64,000 nt of DNA, taken from assembly GCA_021608145.1 (NCBI GenBank), contig JAKIHM010000006.1, forward strand, positions 1-64,000, given 5' to 3'. The first letter of the stretch is position 1; every line of letters begins with the position of its first letter. The stretch is from Thermovorax subterraneus (lineage in GTDB: Bacteria > Bacillota > Thermosediminibacteria > Thermosediminibacterales > Thermosediminibacteraceae). The notes below the pieces were generated by a model. That model worked only from the letters and a program-made list of their open reading frames with translations. It was not told where the DNA came from and ran no database searches. Both the position numbers and the translations under genes were made by a program. This document shows positions 51,449-61,049 of this stretch, piece by piece.

Positions 51449-52051
51449 TCACCTCTTTTCTTCGGCTTTCACCCGTTTGTATATCACCTCATCGATGAGC
51501 CCGTATTCTTTCGCTTCTGATGCCGACATGAAAAAGTCCCTTTCTGTGTCCCGCTCGATTTTCTCAAGCGGCTGTTTGGTGTGCTTTACCAAGATATCGT
51601 TTAGGACCTCCCGCAACCTCAATATTTCCTTAGCCTGGGTCTCGATATCCAGAGCCTTGCCCTGAACACCTCCCCACGGCTGGTGTATCATTATCCTGGA
51701 GTTCGGGAGAGCATAGCGCTTGCCTTCAGCCCCTCCCGCAAGGAGCACCGCCCCCATGCTGGCTGCCATGCCGATACAAATGGTGGCCACATCCGGTTTG
51801 ATGTACTGCATAGTGTCGTATATGGCAAGGCCTGCCGTTACGGAACCACCTGGCGAGTTGATGTAAAGGTAGATGTCCTTGTCCGGGTCTTCCGATTCTA
51901 GAAACAATAGCTGAGCTATCACAAGGCTTGCCACCGTATCGTCGATGGGAGTTCCTATGAATACTATCCTGTCTTTGAGCAGCCTTGAATATATATCGTA
52001 AGCCCTCTCTCCACGATTCGTCTGCTCTATCACTATAGGAACGAGATTCAT
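51449..52051 (-). CDS. clpP: ATP-dependent Clp protease proteolytic subunit ClpP
   Basis: A 200-residue ClpP from ATG 52051 after AAGGAGG; upstream codons in frame overlap the end of tig. The catalytic Ser is in [15 protein letters not shown], His in MIHQPWGG and Asp in the following [28 protein letters not shown] is conserved. It forms the tetradecameric peptidase chamber used with ClpX. It lies between tig and clpX. Confidence 0.96.
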   Translation of the reverse strand: MNLVPIVIEQTNRGERAYDIYSRLLKDRIVFIGTPIDDTVASLVIAQLLFLESEDPDKDIYLYINSPGGSVTAGLAIYDTMQYIKPDVATICIGMAASMGAVLLAGGAEGKRYALPNSRIMIHQPWGGVQGKALDIETQAKEILRLREVLNDILVKHTKQPLEKIERDTERDFFMSASEAKEYGLIDEVIYKRVKAEEKR

Positions 52052-52068
52052 CAATTTGCCCCTCCTTA

Positions 52069-53409
52069 TCAAGCTTGTTCTTCTTCACCCTCGCTTTCGC
52101 CTTGGGAAATGTTCTCCACCACCTTTTCGTTGACCTTCGCCTGGGATATCAAAAAGTCGAATATCTTCCTCGTGAGTATGTGGTCTTTTATGTGCTCCAA
52201 GTCTTCTTCCTTCAGATTCTTTTTATATTCGGCCAAAGACTTCTGAGCTGCTTCGGCGTACTTGGTCAGCTCTTCGTCCACTTCTTCTTTGGTGACTTCT
52301 ATATTTTCTGCTTTTGCCAAAGCCTCCAGGACCAACGACGTCTTTACATTGTTGTAGGCCCTTTCCTGGAACTTCCCTTTGAACTCTTCAGGCGAAAGAT
52401 TGGAAATCTCCAGATACTGTTTTAAATCCAATCCTCTTAACCTGAGCTGGAAGGCAAAATCCATAATTAACCTTTCTATCTCTCTATCTACCATTACCTG
52501 CGGAATGTCGACCTCTGCCTGTTCCACCACTTTTTTGAGGATGGCTCCTCTCAGAGAGCTTTCGGAAAGCGATTTTGCCCTTTCTTCCAATCTATTCTTA
52601 ATATCCTGCTTTAATTCCTCCAAGGTTTCAAATTCACTTACGTCCTTTGCAAACTCATCATCCAACTGCGGAAGTTCTTTTTCCTTCACTTCTTTTAGCG
52701 AAACTTTAAAGAGCACTTCCTTTCCCGCCAGGTCTTTGTTCGGATGTTCAGCAGGATATGTAACCGCAACCTCTTTGGTCTCACCAGGCTTCATTCCGAT
52801 TATCTTCTCTTCCAAATCCTCCACCAGGATCTTCGAACCTAGCTCTAGGGGGTAATTTTGGACCTTCGCATCCTTTAAAGGTTCCCCATTTGCGAAACCC
52901 TCGAGGTCAACCAACACCACATCGCCCTTTTGTGCAGGCCGTTCTACGGACACGAGTCTCGCATTTTTCTCCTGTAAATCTTTGAGCTCTTTTTCCACAT
53001 CCTCCTCGGTAACAGTGTACACCATTTTTTCCACTTCTAAACCCTTGTACTGTCCCAACTTTACTTCGGGTTTTACCGTCACTTTGGCGGTAGCGACGAT
53101 GCCGATATCTTTTCCTATTTTGTCTATGTCAAAATGCGGGTGTTCCACCGGCTCTAAACTGTTTTCCTCTACTCCTTTTTTGTAGGCCTCGGAAAGCACT
53201 ATCTCCGCTGCATCTTCATAGAAAACTTCGGGGCCGTAATACCTTTCTATTAGACTCCTCGGAGCCTTACCCCGCCTGAAACCTGGAATGTTGAACCTCC
53301 TTACATTTTTCCTGTAAGACTGCTCTACGGCCTTTTCAAATTCTCCAGCTTCAACTTCGATTTTCAAAGTCGCCACATTATTTTCTATTTTTTCCACATT
53401 AACTTTCAT
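52069..53409 (-). CDS. tig: Trigger factor
   Basis: A 446-residue trigger factor starting at ATG 53409 after AGGAGGA; the upstream frame covers tRNA sequence and is not coding. The ribosome-binding tail has [21 protein letters not shown]. The FKBP-type prolyl isomerase domain is at about 150-240, and the remainder is the helical chaperone arms. The acidic tail ends in [10 protein letters not shown]. It catches nascent chains at the ribosome exit and precedes clpP and clpX as in many Firmicutes. Confidence 0.95.
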   Translation of the reverse strand: MKVNVEKIENNVATLKIEVEAGEFEKAVEQSYRKNVRRFNIPGFRRGKAPRSLIERYYGPEVFYEDAAEIVLSEAYKKGVEENSLEPVEHPHFDIDKIGKDIGIVATAKVTVKPEVKLGQYKGLEVEKMVYTVTEEDVEKELKDLQEKNARLVSVERPAQKGDVVLVDLEGFANGEPLKDAKVQNYPLELGSKILVEDLEEKIIGMKPGETKEVAVTYPAEHPNKDLAGKEVLFKVSLKEVKEKELPQLDDEFAKDVSEFETLEELKQDIKNRLEERAKSLSESSLRGAILKKVVEQAEVDIPQVMVDREIERLIMDFAFQLRLRGLDLKQYLEISNLSPEEFKGKFQERAYNNVKTSLVLEALAKAENIEVTKEEVDEELTKYAEAAQKSLAEYKKNLKEEDLEHIKDHILTRKIFDFLISQAKVNEKVVENISQGESEGEEEQA

Positions 53410-53524
53410 TATGCTCCTCCTCACAAACACGCTAAACCTTTTTTGCCATTTTATTATAGCATAAAAAAATAAATAATAAAACAATACCCCGGCATGAATA
53501 CCGAGGCTTTTTTTCGAAAGATTT

Positions 53525-53608
53525 TGGTGCGGGCGAGAGGATTTGAACCTCCACGGGAAACCCAACGGATCCTAAGTCCGTCGCGTCTGCCAGTTCCGCC
53601 ACGCCCGC
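53525..53608 (-). tRNA. tRNA-Leu (anticodon UAG)
   Basis: The minus-strand cloverleaf begins GCGGGCGTGGCGGAACTGGC and has the long variable arm of class II tRNAs. The anticodon loop CTTAGGA reads UAG. A TpsiC GGTTCAAAT and an encoded CCA follow. Confidence 0.93.
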
Positions 53609-53609
53609 A

Positions 53610-53685
53610 TGGTGAGCCATGGAGGACTCGAACCTCCGACACCCTGATTAAAAGTCAGGTGCTCTACCGCCTGAGCTAATGGCCC
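53610..53685 (-). tRNA. tRNA-Lys (anticodon UUU)
   Basis: The minus strand begins GGGCCATTAGCTCAGGCGG. The anticodon loop CTTTTAA reads UUU. The acceptor GGGCCAT pairs with ATGGCTC and CCA follows. Confidence 0.92.
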
Positions 53686-53690
53686 TTCTC

Positions 53691-53764
53691 TGGCTGGGGC
53701 GGTAGGATTCGAACCTACGATGCAGGATCCAAAGTCCCGTGCCTTACCTCTTGGCTACGCCCCA
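53691..53764 (-). tRNA. tRNA-Gln (anticodon UUG)
   Basis: The minus strand begins TGGGGCGTAGCCAAGAGG. The anticodon loop CTTTGGA reads UUG. The 3' end is CGCCCCAGCCA with an encoded CCA. Confidence 0.92.
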
Positions 53765-53776
53765 ACAAAAAATAAT

Positions 53777-53854
53777 TGGGGTGGATAGTGGGATTCGAAC
53801 CCACGACCTCCAGAGCCACAATCTGGCGTTCTAACCATCTGAACTATATCCACC
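53777..53854 (-). tRNA. tRNA-His (anticodon GUG)
   Basis: The minus strand begins GGTGGATATAGTTCAGATGG, with the extra G at position -1 expected for His. The anticodon loop ATTGTGG reads GUG. The 3' end is TATCCACCCCA, encoding CCA. Confidence 0.93.
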
Positions 53855-53861
53855 ACGCGTA

Positions 53862-53938
53862 TGGTGCGCCCGAGAGGATTCGAACCTCTGGCCCACGGAT
53901 TAGAAGTCCGTTGCTCTGTCCTGCTGAGCTACGGGCGC
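53862..53938 (-). tRNA. tRNA-Arg (anticodon UCU)
   Basis: The minus strand begins GCGCCCGTAGCTCAGCAGG. The anticodon loop CTTCTAA reads UCU. The end is CGGGCGCACCA. Confidence 0.92.
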
Positions 53939-53941
53939 AAG

Positions 53942-54017
53942 TGGAGCGGGAAACGGGACTCGAACCCGCGGCACCCAGCTTGGAAGGCTGGTGCTCTACC
54001 ACCTGAGCTATTCCCGC
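53942..54017 (-). tRNA. tRNA-Gly (anticodon UCC)
   Basis: The minus strand begins GCGGGAATAGCTCAGGTGG. The anticodon loop CTTCCAA reads UCC. The end is TTCCCGCTCCA. Confidence 0.92.
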
Positions 54018-54022
54018 CCGCA

Positions 54023-54099
54023 TGGTCGAGGCAGAGGGACTCGAACCCCCGACCCCATGGTCCCAAACCATGTGCGCTACCAAACTGCGCCATGCCTCG
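54023..54099 (-). tRNA. tRNA-Pro (anticodon UGG)
   Basis: The minus strand begins CGAGGCATGGCGCAGTTTGG. The anticodon loop TTTGGGA reads UGG. The end is TGCCTCGACCA. It is the promoter-proximal gene of the seven-tRNA cluster. Confidence 0.92.
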
Positions 54100-54189
54100 C
54101 CACGGTTTCAGGACATTGTATAGTATACATTAATTTAATCTTCGAGTCAAGATTATTTTAGCATAATCCTCGGCTGTTTTTCAAACCCT

Positions 54190-55089
54190 TTATATTATGA
54201 TCGTTCCATCATTGCAAGATTCCAAAATTATATATCGCGATTTTATCCCTTTCTCTTTGAAAACACCTACCATAAATTCGCCTGTTTCCTTCGATTTTTC
54301 TTCCTGCACAAGTCCCACCACCGAAGGACCAGCACCGCTTAAGAAGCAGCCAAGTATGCCCATTTTCGGCGCTTTTTCCAATATTTCCTCTAATCCAGGC
54401 ACGAGCGACATTCGGTACGGTTGATGCAGAACATCCTGGGTTGCTACTTGAAGCACGGAAAGGTCTCCTTCGCTTATACCCGCCACAAGCAGCGCAATCC
54501 TACCTATGTTGAATACCGCATCCTCCAGGCTCACATTTTTGGGAATCACCTGCCTTGCTCTTTCAGTTTTAAGTTCGAATTCTGGAATTGCGACTACGAA
54601 CTTCAAATCAGGCGGCATGGATAATTTTTTATATAAAACCCTGTCATTCACTTTTACCGATATGGTAAACCCCCCTGCAATTGCCGCGACCACATTATCC
54701 GGGTGCCCTTCCATTTCGGTGGCAAAATTTATTATTTCTTTCCTGCTGAACGGACTTCCCAAAAGCAGGTTTGCAGCAATCATGCCACCGGCAATACACG
54801 CAGCGCTGCTTCCCAATCCCCTCGCAAGCGGTATTTCATTTTTCAATCTTATATAAAGTTTTTTTTCGATGTTCGCTTTTTTTAAAATGGTGCTGGCCGC
54901 TCTGTACACCAGGTTATCTTCTCCCAAGGATATTTTCCCCTGGCCCTCACCCGACACTTCTATTTTAGGGAAGTCAGAAAATTCCATCTCGATGAAGTTA
55001 TACAAATTCACCGCCGTCCCAATACAGTCAAAACCAGGGCCGAAATTGGCTATGCTCGCTGGAACTCTGACTCTTACCAAATTCTTCAC
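54190..55089 (-). CDS. thrB: Homoserine kinase ThrB
   Basis: A 299-residue GHMP-family kinase. It begins MKNLVRVRVPASIANFGPGF. The ATP-binding PLARGLGSSAACIAGG sits near 90-105, and a C-terminal Gly-rich ILGCFLSGAGPSVVGL completes it. ThrB phosphorylates L-homoserine before ThrC. It overlaps thrC by four bases (stop/start), giving tight coupling, and follows hom in the same unit. Confidence 0.95.
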   Translation of the reverse strand: MKNLVRVRVPASIANFGPGFDCIGTAVNLYNFIEMEFSDFPKIEVSGEGQGKISLGEDNLVYRAASTILKKANIEKKLYIRLKNEIPLARGLGSSAACIAGGMIAANLLLGSPFSRKEIINFATEMEGHPDNVVAAIAGGFTISVKVNDRVLYKKLSMPPDLKFVVAIPEFELKTERARQVIPKNVSLEDAVFNIGRIALLVAGISEGDLSVLQVATQDVLHQPYRMSLVPGLEEILEKAPKMGILGCFLSGAGPSVVGLVQEEKSKETGEFMVGVFKEKGIKSRYIILESCNDGTIII

Positions 55090-56147
55090 TCCCTGCCGTA
55101 TATTGCTCTTTCTAAAGCATGAATTTCCGGCGGAATGACCTCAGGAGAAACGCCCGTTCTTATCGCAGTATCCGGATCTTTCAAACCGTGCCCTGTCAAA
55201 ACGCATACAACTTTTGAATTTTCTTTAAAGTACCCCATCATGGAATGCTTTATGACTCCAGCCAACGACGCCGCCGAAGCCGGCTCTGCGAAAATACCTT
55301 CTTTTTCTGCCAAAAGGTGATACGCATTTAGTATTTCTTCGTCGGTTACCTTATCTATGAGCCCACCGGATTCGGTTACAGCAGCTTCCGCGGTCTTCCA
55401 ACTCGCCGGATTCCCTATTCTAATGGCAGTTGCTATTGTTTTAGGATTTTCTATCACCCTTTTTTCCACTATCGGCGCCGCTCCAGCCGCCTGAAACCCC
55501 AGCATTTTCGGTAACTTCGATATCTTCCCGAGAGAATGGTATTCTCTAAAACCCTTCCAGTACGCCGTGATGTTCCCTGCATTCCCCACGGGGATTGCTA
55601 GGTACTCGGGGGCCTCTGAAAATTCATCGCAAATTTCGAAAGCCGCCGTCTTTTGACCTTCAATTCGGTTGGGATTTATGGAATTAACAATTGTTACCGG
55701 ATGTTTTTCTGAAAATTGTCTCACCATTTTCAAAGCATCATCAAAATTCCCTTCTACGGCCACAACTTTAGCTCCGTATGCTATGGCTTGCGCAAGCTTT
55801 CCCAGGGCAATGGCGTTTTGCGGTATCAGGACTACGCATTTTAAACCGGCTCGTGCCGCATAAGCTGCTGCAGAAGCGGAGGTATTTCCGGTAGAAGCGC
55901 AAATTACCGCAGTAGACCCTTTTTCCAGAGCTGCTGAAATCGCCACTGTCATACCCCTGTCTTTGAAAGAGCCTGTCGGGTTGACGCCTTCGTATTTCAA
56001 GTACAATTCAAAGTTTAATCCTAGGTGATTCTCTAAATTGTATGCCCTTATAAGGGGGGTATTTCCTTCCTTCAAAGTAACGATGCACTCTTTCCTTTTA
56101 ACCGGCAATAAATCGAAATATCTACTAATTATCCCCATGTACGCCAT
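55086..56147 (-). CDS. thrC: Threonine synthase ThrC
   Basis: A 353-residue PLP enzyme. The Schiff-base Lys lies in PTGSFKDRGMTVAIS. VICASTGNTSASAAAYAARAG and the phosphate-binding PVGNAGNITAYW are the fold type II motifs. It converts O-phosphohomoserine to threonine. Start ATG 56147 is preceded by GGAGG within the end of hom, and the two genes overlap by 23 bases. It completes hom-thrC-thrB. Confidence 0.95.
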   Translation of the reverse strand: MAYMGIISRYFDLLPVKRKECIVTLKEGNTPLIRAYNLENHLGLNFELYLKYEGVNPTGSFKDRGMTVAISAALEKGSTAVICASTGNTSASAAAYAARAGLKCVVLIPQNAIALGKLAQAIAYGAKVVAVEGNFDDALKMVRQFSEKHPVTIVNSINPNRIEGQKTAAFEICDEFSEAPEYLAIPVGNAGNITAYWKGFREYHSLGKISKLPKMLGFQAAGAAPIVEKRVIENPKTIATAIRIGNPASWKTAEAAVTESGGLIDKVTDEEILNAYHLLAEKEGIFAEPASAASLAGVIKHSMMGYFKENSKVVCVLTGHGLKDPDTAIRTGVSPEVIPPEIHALERAIYGRE

Positions 56148-57420
56148 TAGAAGATACCTCCTCCACTCTTATGACATTGATTACCCTCTCAACATCCTTC
56201 AAATCCCTTATCTCATTTATGGCTTTTTTAAGGTTGTTGAAATGAACCTGATGGGTTACCGTTACTATTTCTGCCACATCACCTTTTACATCTTTTTGTA
56301 TTACCATGTGGAGGCTTATATCATTCCTCCCAAAAGCTCCGCTAATTTTAGAAAGCACTCCAGGCTTGTCCTTTGCCTTCAAGCGGATGTAAAACCGGCT
56401 TGTCGACGAACCCACATCTATAACTTTCAATTCATCGTAGCAAGTGCAATAGATTCTCCTTTTTCCTTCGCGCGCTGCATCCATTATATCTGCCACTACC
56501 GCACTGGCTGTCGGCATCTTCCCTGCCCCTTGACCAAAAAACATGACTTCTCCCACTGCATCTCCTTCGACAAGAATGGCATTATAGACGTCCCTTACGG
56601 CACTCAAGGGGTGATTTTTGCTGAGCATCGTCGGCGCCACCAAGACCTCTACTTCGCTTTTTCCTACTTTACGAGCCGATGCCACTAATTTTATCGTGTA
56701 CCCCAATTCACCAGCATATTTTATATCTTCGAGCTCTATATTCTCTATGCCCTCAACGTAGACTTTATCTGGAGTTATACGCGTATTGAATGCTATCGAA
56801 GAAAGTATTGCAAGCTTCCTTGCTGCATCGAAACCCTTAATATCATCTGAAGGGTCGCTTTCCGCATATCCAAGCCTCTGCGCTTCACGCAAAGCCTCTT
56901 CAAAATTCCTTTTCTTTTCCTGCATTTGGGTCAAAATGTAATTTGTGGTGCCATTTAGTATCCCCGAAATCCTCAGGATGCGGTTGGCAGCCAAACAATG
57001 TTTCATCGGCCTTATTATCGGAATTCCCCCACCCACACTTGCCTCGAAGTGAAGGCCTACCCCTGACTTTTCAGCAAGCTCGAAAAGTTCTTTCCCGTGC
57101 TTAGAGATTACCTCTTTGTTCGCCGTAACCACATGTTTTTTATTTTGCAAAGCCTTTTTTATGTAGCTCAGTGCTGGTTCTTCTCCTCCCAAAACCTCGA
57201 CGACTATGTTTATTTGTTCATCATCCAATATATCATCGGCCTTCACGGTCAATTTACCATCTGCGTAAGGAGTCCTTTTCTTTGAAAGGTCCCTTACCAG
57301 TATTTTTTTTACGTTTACTTCTTCACCCAATCTCTGCCTTATCACTTGACGGTTATTCTCAAGAAGCTCCACCACACCTGTTCCGACTGTACCAAGTCCC
57401 AAAATCCCAATATTAATCAC
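56125..57420 (-). CDS. hom: Homoserine dehydrogenase Hom
   Basis: A 431-residue protein from GTG 57420, six bases after GGGGAGGG; an upstream ATG at 57453 is in the previous gene. It has the Rossmann start INIGILGLGTVGTGVVELL, the catalytic region with NGTTNYILTQM and SDPSDDIKGFDAARKLAILS, and a C-terminal ACT domain (KDKPGVLSKISGAFGRNDISLHMV) that probably mediates threonine feedback. It reduces aspartate semialdehyde to homoserine. It is the first of hom-thrC-thrB, preceded by an ACT-domain regulator gene. Confidence 0.95.
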   Translation of the reverse strand: MINIGILGLGTVGTGVVELLENNRQVIRQRLGEEVNVKKILVRDLSKKRTPYADGKLTVKADDILDDEQINIVVEVLGGEEPALSYIKKALQNKKHVVTANKEVISKHGKELFELAEKSGVGLHFEASVGGGIPIIRPMKHCLAANRILRISGILNGTTNYILTQMQEKKRNFEEALREAQRLGYAESDPSDDIKGFDAARKLAILSSIAFNTRITPDKVYVEGIENIELEDIKYAGELGYTIKLVASARKVGKSEVEVLVAPTMLSKNHPLSAVRDVYNAILVEGDAVGEVMFFGQGAGKMPTASAVVADIMDAAREGKRRIYCTCYDELKVIDVGSSTSRFYIRLKAKDKPGVLSKISGAFGRNDISLHMVIQKDVKGDVAEIVTVTHQVHFNNLKKAINEIRDLKDVERVINVIRVEEVSSNGVHGDN

Positions 57421-57449
57421 GATTTTCCCTCCCCTTTGCCTAGCTTTTG

Positions 57450-57893
57450 TCACTCTTGAGCTAATACTTCTATCTTTGCCACTCCCTGCTTTTTTTCGAC
57501 GATTTCAAGCACTTCTTCAACATTTCTCGTCATCTGGCTAGTGTCAAAAGAAATTGTTACGTTTGCAAGACCCTGCAGGGGAATATTTTGATTTATCGTA
57601 AGTATGTTTCCTCTAGCCTTTGCTATTTCATCCAAAATTGATGACAAAACCCCCGGTTTATGCTCCAAAATCAAAGCTATTGTAATTATCTTGCCCATGC
57701 TGGCCTCATAAAAAGGGAATACATAATCCTTGTATTTGTAAAAGGCACTTCGGCTCATACCGACCATTTTTGTAGCTTCGTTTACCGTCTTTGCCTTACC
57801 GTTTTTCAGAAGCTCTTTAGCCTTTACCGTCTTTTTTAATATTTCAGGCAAAATCTCTTCCTTGACTATGTAAAATCCCTTGCCTCCCGTCAA
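57450..57893 (-). CDS. ACT-domain protein, UPF0735/PheB-like
   Basis: A 147-residue protein with an N-terminal helix-turn-helix-like part ([27 protein letters not shown]) and a C-terminal ACT domain ([32 protein letters not shown]). This matches UPF0735/PheB. The combination of a DNA-binding-like helix and an amino-acid-binding ACT fold suggests a regulator for threonine or aromatic amino acid genes. It directly precedes hom. Function is not established. Confidence 0.85.
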   Translation of the reverse strand: MTGGKGFYIVKEEILPEILKKTVKAKELLKNGKAKTVNEATKMVGMSRSAFYKYKDYVFPFYEASMGKIITIALILEHKPGVLSSILDEIAKARGNILTINQNIPLQGLANVTISFDTSQMTRNVEEVLEIVEKKQGVAKIEVLAQE

Positions 57894-58021
57894 ATTATTA
57901 ACCCCTTTCTTATTCTAGGCGTCTTTGTAAAAAATACATTTTTACGTCGATGGGAGACATTATACCGCAAAATCGTTAAAAAAACAACCCCTTATGGCTG
58001 GATATTTTAAAATTTTAAGTG

Positions 58022-58050
58022 TTGACATCTGCGTTAAATTGTTTTAAAAT
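58022..58050 (+). promoter_or_regulatory. Sigma-A promoter of the serine T-box operon
   Basis: TTGACA (58022-58027) and TAAAAT (58045-58050) are separated by 17 bases, about 25 bases before the T-box leader begins. Confidence 0.75.
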
Positions 58051-58077
58051 GTGAAGAAAATTATTTGTTGCGCAAAC

Positions 58078-58283
58078 AAGCCGTGAAGGGGAAAATTAAA
58101 GGGAATTCCTTTTAGAGAGCCGGTGGTCGGTGCAAACCGGCAGGAACCCTTTATTTCCGCCCCAGAGCTGCCGGCGATGAGCCAGGCCGGGCGATGCCCG
58201 TTACCAAAATGAGCCTTTAGATTTAAATTTGCTACTTAGGGTGGCACCGCGGATAAAACCGCCCCTTTACGGGGCGGTTTTTT
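58078..58283 (+). promoter_or_regulatory. T-box leader, serine specifier
   Basis: The leader contains the conserved T-box AGGGTGGCACCGCGG (58238-58252). A terminator follows, AACCGCCCC/GGGGCGGTT with a T run (58255-58283). In stem I, AAAGGG and GGGG on the left pair with CCCTTT and CCCC on the right. They leave an internal loop ATTTCCG in which TCC (58156-58158) is followed by a purine, as specifier codons are. TCC is a serine codon. The downstream genes are for serine synthesis, so uncharged tRNA-Ser should relieve termination. Confidence 0.85.
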
Positions 58284-58317
58284 GTATATAAAAAAATTCA
58301 AAAGGAGGCGGTTTCAA

Positions 58318-59466
58318 ATGAAAAAGCATCATTTAAGGATTCCAGGTCCAACCGAGGTCCCTGAACAGGTTCTAAGGGCTATGCAGGCCCCCATGGTCAA
58401 CCATAGGGGCGAGGAGTTTACCTCGTTGTTCAAAAAAGTCTCGGAAGAGATAAAAGAGGTTTTTCAAACAAAAAATGACGTGTTGATATTCCCTTCTGCA
58501 GGGACGGGAGCAATGGAGGCGGCTATTGCAAACCTCTTTTCTCCCGGAGATCTAATAGTTTCTTTTAGCTGCGGGGTCTTCGGCGACAGATTCGCAGACA
58601 TAGCGGAAGCTTTTGGGGCAAGAGTAGAAAGAATCAAGGTCGAATGGGGAAGGCCAGTGACCTATGAAATAGTGAGGGAAAGGATTTCAAAAGATGCCAA
58701 AAAAGAAATAAAAGGGGTGCTATTTACCCATAACGAAACATCTACAGGCGTCCTCAACGACATAAAAAGCCTAAGAGAAGCTGTTGGAGACCACCCTGCA
58801 CTCGTGATAGTTGATGCCATAAGTTCTCTAGGAGCGGTGGAGCTTAACACCGATGAATGGCAAATAGATGTGGTAGTCGCAGGTTCGCAGAAAGCTTTGA
58901 TGATTCCACCCGGCCTCGGGCTTGTTTCAGTGAGTGAAAGAGCGTGGAAAGCTGTAGAGGATTCCAAGATGCCCAAATATTACTGGAACTTCAAAAATGC
59001 AAAAAAGAGCTTGGAAAAAGGCGAAACGCCATACACCCCCGCGGTATCGCTGGTATATGCCCTTGAGGAGTCCTTAAAACTGATTTTTGATGAGGGGCTT
59101 GAAAATATAATAAAGAGGCACAAATTACTGGCAAAGGCTTTAAGAGAAGGCCTCAAAAATCTGGGATTCAGGCTTTTTGCAGAAGATTCCTGGGCATCAC
59201 CGACGGTTACCGCAGTGGATGTATCGGACTTTCAAGGAAAAATCAATTTCTCTAAGGCTTTGAAAAATAGATTTAACATCACGGTGGCAGGCGGACAGGA
59301 AAAGCTAAAAGGCAAAATCATAAGAATCGGTCACGTCGGGTACGTGGATGAACTGGATATTATAAATGTGCTCTCCGCCATCGAAATGATATTGGCAGAT
59401 GAGGAACTTTTTGGAAAGGGTGTAAAAGCTGCCGAAAAAGTTTTTAATGAAGGAGTGGAGGTATAA
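58318..59466 (+). CDS. Serine-pyruvate/alanine-glyoxylate aminotransferase family protein
   Basis: A 382-residue class V PLP aminotransferase starting at ATG 58318 after AGGAGG. It has HLRIPGPTEVPEQVLRAM and SAGTGAMEAAIANLFSPGD. The Schiff-base Lys is in VVAGSQKALMIPPGLG. Its operon contains serA under a serine T-box. It probably supplies the transamination step between phosphohydroxypyruvate (or hydroxypyruvate) and (phospho)serine, as this family does in several Clostridia. A glyoxylate aminotransferase cannot be excluded by sequence. Confidence 0.9.
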   Translation: MKKHHLRIPGPTEVPEQVLRAMQAPMVNHRGEEFTSLFKKVSEEIKEVFQTKNDVLIFPSAGTGAMEAAIANLFSPGDLIVSFSCGVFGDRFADIAEAFGARVERIKVEWGRPVTYEIVRERISKDAKKEIKGVLFTHNETSTGVLNDIKSLREAVGDHPALVIVDAISSLGAVELNTDEWQIDVVVAGSQKALMIPPGLGLVSVSERAWKAVEDSKMPKYYWNFKNAKKSLEKGETPYTPAVSLVYALEESLKLIFDEGLENIIKRHKLLAKALREGLKNLGFRLFAEDSWASPTVTAVDVSDFQGKINFSKALKNRFNITVAGGQEKLKGKIIRIGHVGYVDELDIINVLSAIEMILADEELFGKGVKAAEKVFNEGVEV

Positions 59467-59470
59467 CATT

Positions 59471-61042
59471 ATGAGGGTGCTGGTGTCGGATAAAATAGCA
59501 AAGGAAGGACTCGACATCCTGAAGTCCGAATTTGAAGTAGACGTAAGGACTGATTTGACTCCGGATCAACTGAAGGAAATTATCAAAGATTACGATGCCC
59601 TAGTCGTGAGGAGCCAGACAAAGGTAACGAAGGAAATAATCGATTGTAGCAACTTAAAGGTCATAGGAAGAGCAGGTGTCGGCGTCGATAACATAGATGT
59701 GGAAGCCGCGACGCTGAAGGGGATACTCGTTGTAAATGCCCCTGAGGGAAATACCATCGCCGCCTGCGAGCATACCTTTGCCCTGATGTTCGCTATGGCT
59801 CGCAAAATTCCCCAGGCCGTAATAAGCCTTAAGTCGGGAAAATGGGAAAGAAACAAATTCACCGGAGTTCAACTTTCTGGTAAGACCCTGGGGATCGTGG
59901 GCCTCGGGCGAATAGGAAAAGAAGTAGCAAAAAGGGCTTTAGCCCTCGGCATGAACGTGGTCGGGTATGACCCATATATTGCTAGAGAAAATGTGGAAAA
60001 CCTCAATATTATGCTCACAGATCTAAATGAAGTTTTGCGCACTTCAGACTTCATAACGTTCCACGTTCCTCTCACCAAAACTACCCGCCAGATGATCGGG
60101 GAAGAACAATTCAAGATTATGAAAGACGGGGTGTATATAATAAACTGTGCAAGGGGTGGAATCATAGATGAAAAGGCCCTTTATGACGCCCTCGTTTCAG
60201 GAAAGGTTGCAGGCTGCGCCCTGGATGTCTTCGAAAAGGAACCTCCTGAAGACAGCCCGCTTCTAAAACTCGAAAACGTAATCGCAACTCCTCATCTGGG
60301 TGCTTCCACCGCGGAAGCTCAAATAGTGGTCGCAGAAGAAGTGGCTAAAGATGTCATAAGGGCTCTGAAGGGCGAAATAGTAAAAAATCCTGTAAACATG
60401 GTCACCGTAAGGCCTGAAGAATACAGCTTAATTTTGCCCTATATAAAGCTTGCAGAAAAAATTGGGTGTCTATACACCCAACTTAAAAACGGCAGGATAC
60501 AGGAAGTGGAGATGATTTACGGGGGCAGACTCGCAAATATGGACGTCAAATTGGTCACAACAGCCGGTATAAAAGGGCTTTTGTCCAACATTTTGCAGAT
60601 ACCAGCCAACCTTATAAACGCGCCAATAATAGCAAGAGACAGAGGAATAAAGATAACTGAAAAGAAAATAAAAGAAGATGAGGACGCACCCGGCACAGTA
60701 ACCATGAGGGTTACGACAGATAAAGAGGTAGGGACTATTTCCGGATGCGTTTTGGAAAAGGATAGCCCCAGAATAACAGGGATAGACGATTATAAAATAG
60801 ACCTAATTCCCGAAGGGTACGTCCTCATCACAAACCACAAGGACAAACCGGGAATAGTTGGAAAAGTTGGTACCATCCTCGGAAAGAACGATATAAATAT
60901 AGCAGCAATGCAGCTAGGGAGGAAATCATACCGTGGCGACGCTTTAATGGCCCTCAGCGTGGACGAAGAAATCCCGGAAAGCGTATTGAAGGAGATCAAG
61001 GCCATCGAGGATCTCAAAGATGCAGTATTCGTGAAATTATGA
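59471..61042 (+). CDS. serA: D-3-phosphoglycerate dehydrogenase SerA
   Basis: A 523-residue long-form SerA from ATG 59471, after GGAGG, four bases behind the aminotransferase stop. The NAD-binding GLGRIGKEVAKRA, catalytic Arg in NCARGG, Glu in FEKEPPEDSP and His in TPHLGASTAEAQ are all present. An intervening domain (about 320-450) and a C-terminal ACT domain (GYVLITNHKDKPGIVGKVG) allow serine feedback. It oxidises 3-phosphoglycerate to phosphohydroxypyruvate. Confidence 0.96.
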   Translation: MRVLVSDKIAKEGLDILKSEFEVDVRTDLTPDQLKEIIKDYDALVVRSQTKVTKEIIDCSNLKVIGRAGVGVDNIDVEAATLKGILVVNAPEGNTIAACEHTFALMFAMARKIPQAVISLKSGKWERNKFTGVQLSGKTLGIVGLGRIGKEVAKRALALGMNVVGYDPYIARENVENLNIMLTDLNEVLRTSDFITFHVPLTKTTRQMIGEEQFKIMKDGVYIINCARGGIIDEKALYDALVSGKVAGCALDVFEKEPPEDSPLLKLENVIATPHLGASTAEAQIVVAEEVAKDVIRALKGEIVKNPVNMVTVRPEEYSLILPYIKLAEKIGCLYTQLKNGRIQEVEMIYGGRLANMDVKLVTTAGIKGLLSNILQIPANLINAPIIARDRGIKITEKKIKEDEDAPGTVTMRVTTDKEVGTISGCVLEKDSPRITGIDDYKIDLIPEGYVLITNHKDKPGIVGKVGTILGKNDINIAAMQLGRKSYRGDALMALSVDEEIPESVLKEIKAIEDLKDAVFVKL

Positions 61043-61049
61043 CAAATTT

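Noticed and set aside
53410-54133. Short open frames across the tRNA cluster on both strands
   Set aside because: They translate tRNA genes; the cloverleaf structures explain the sequence.
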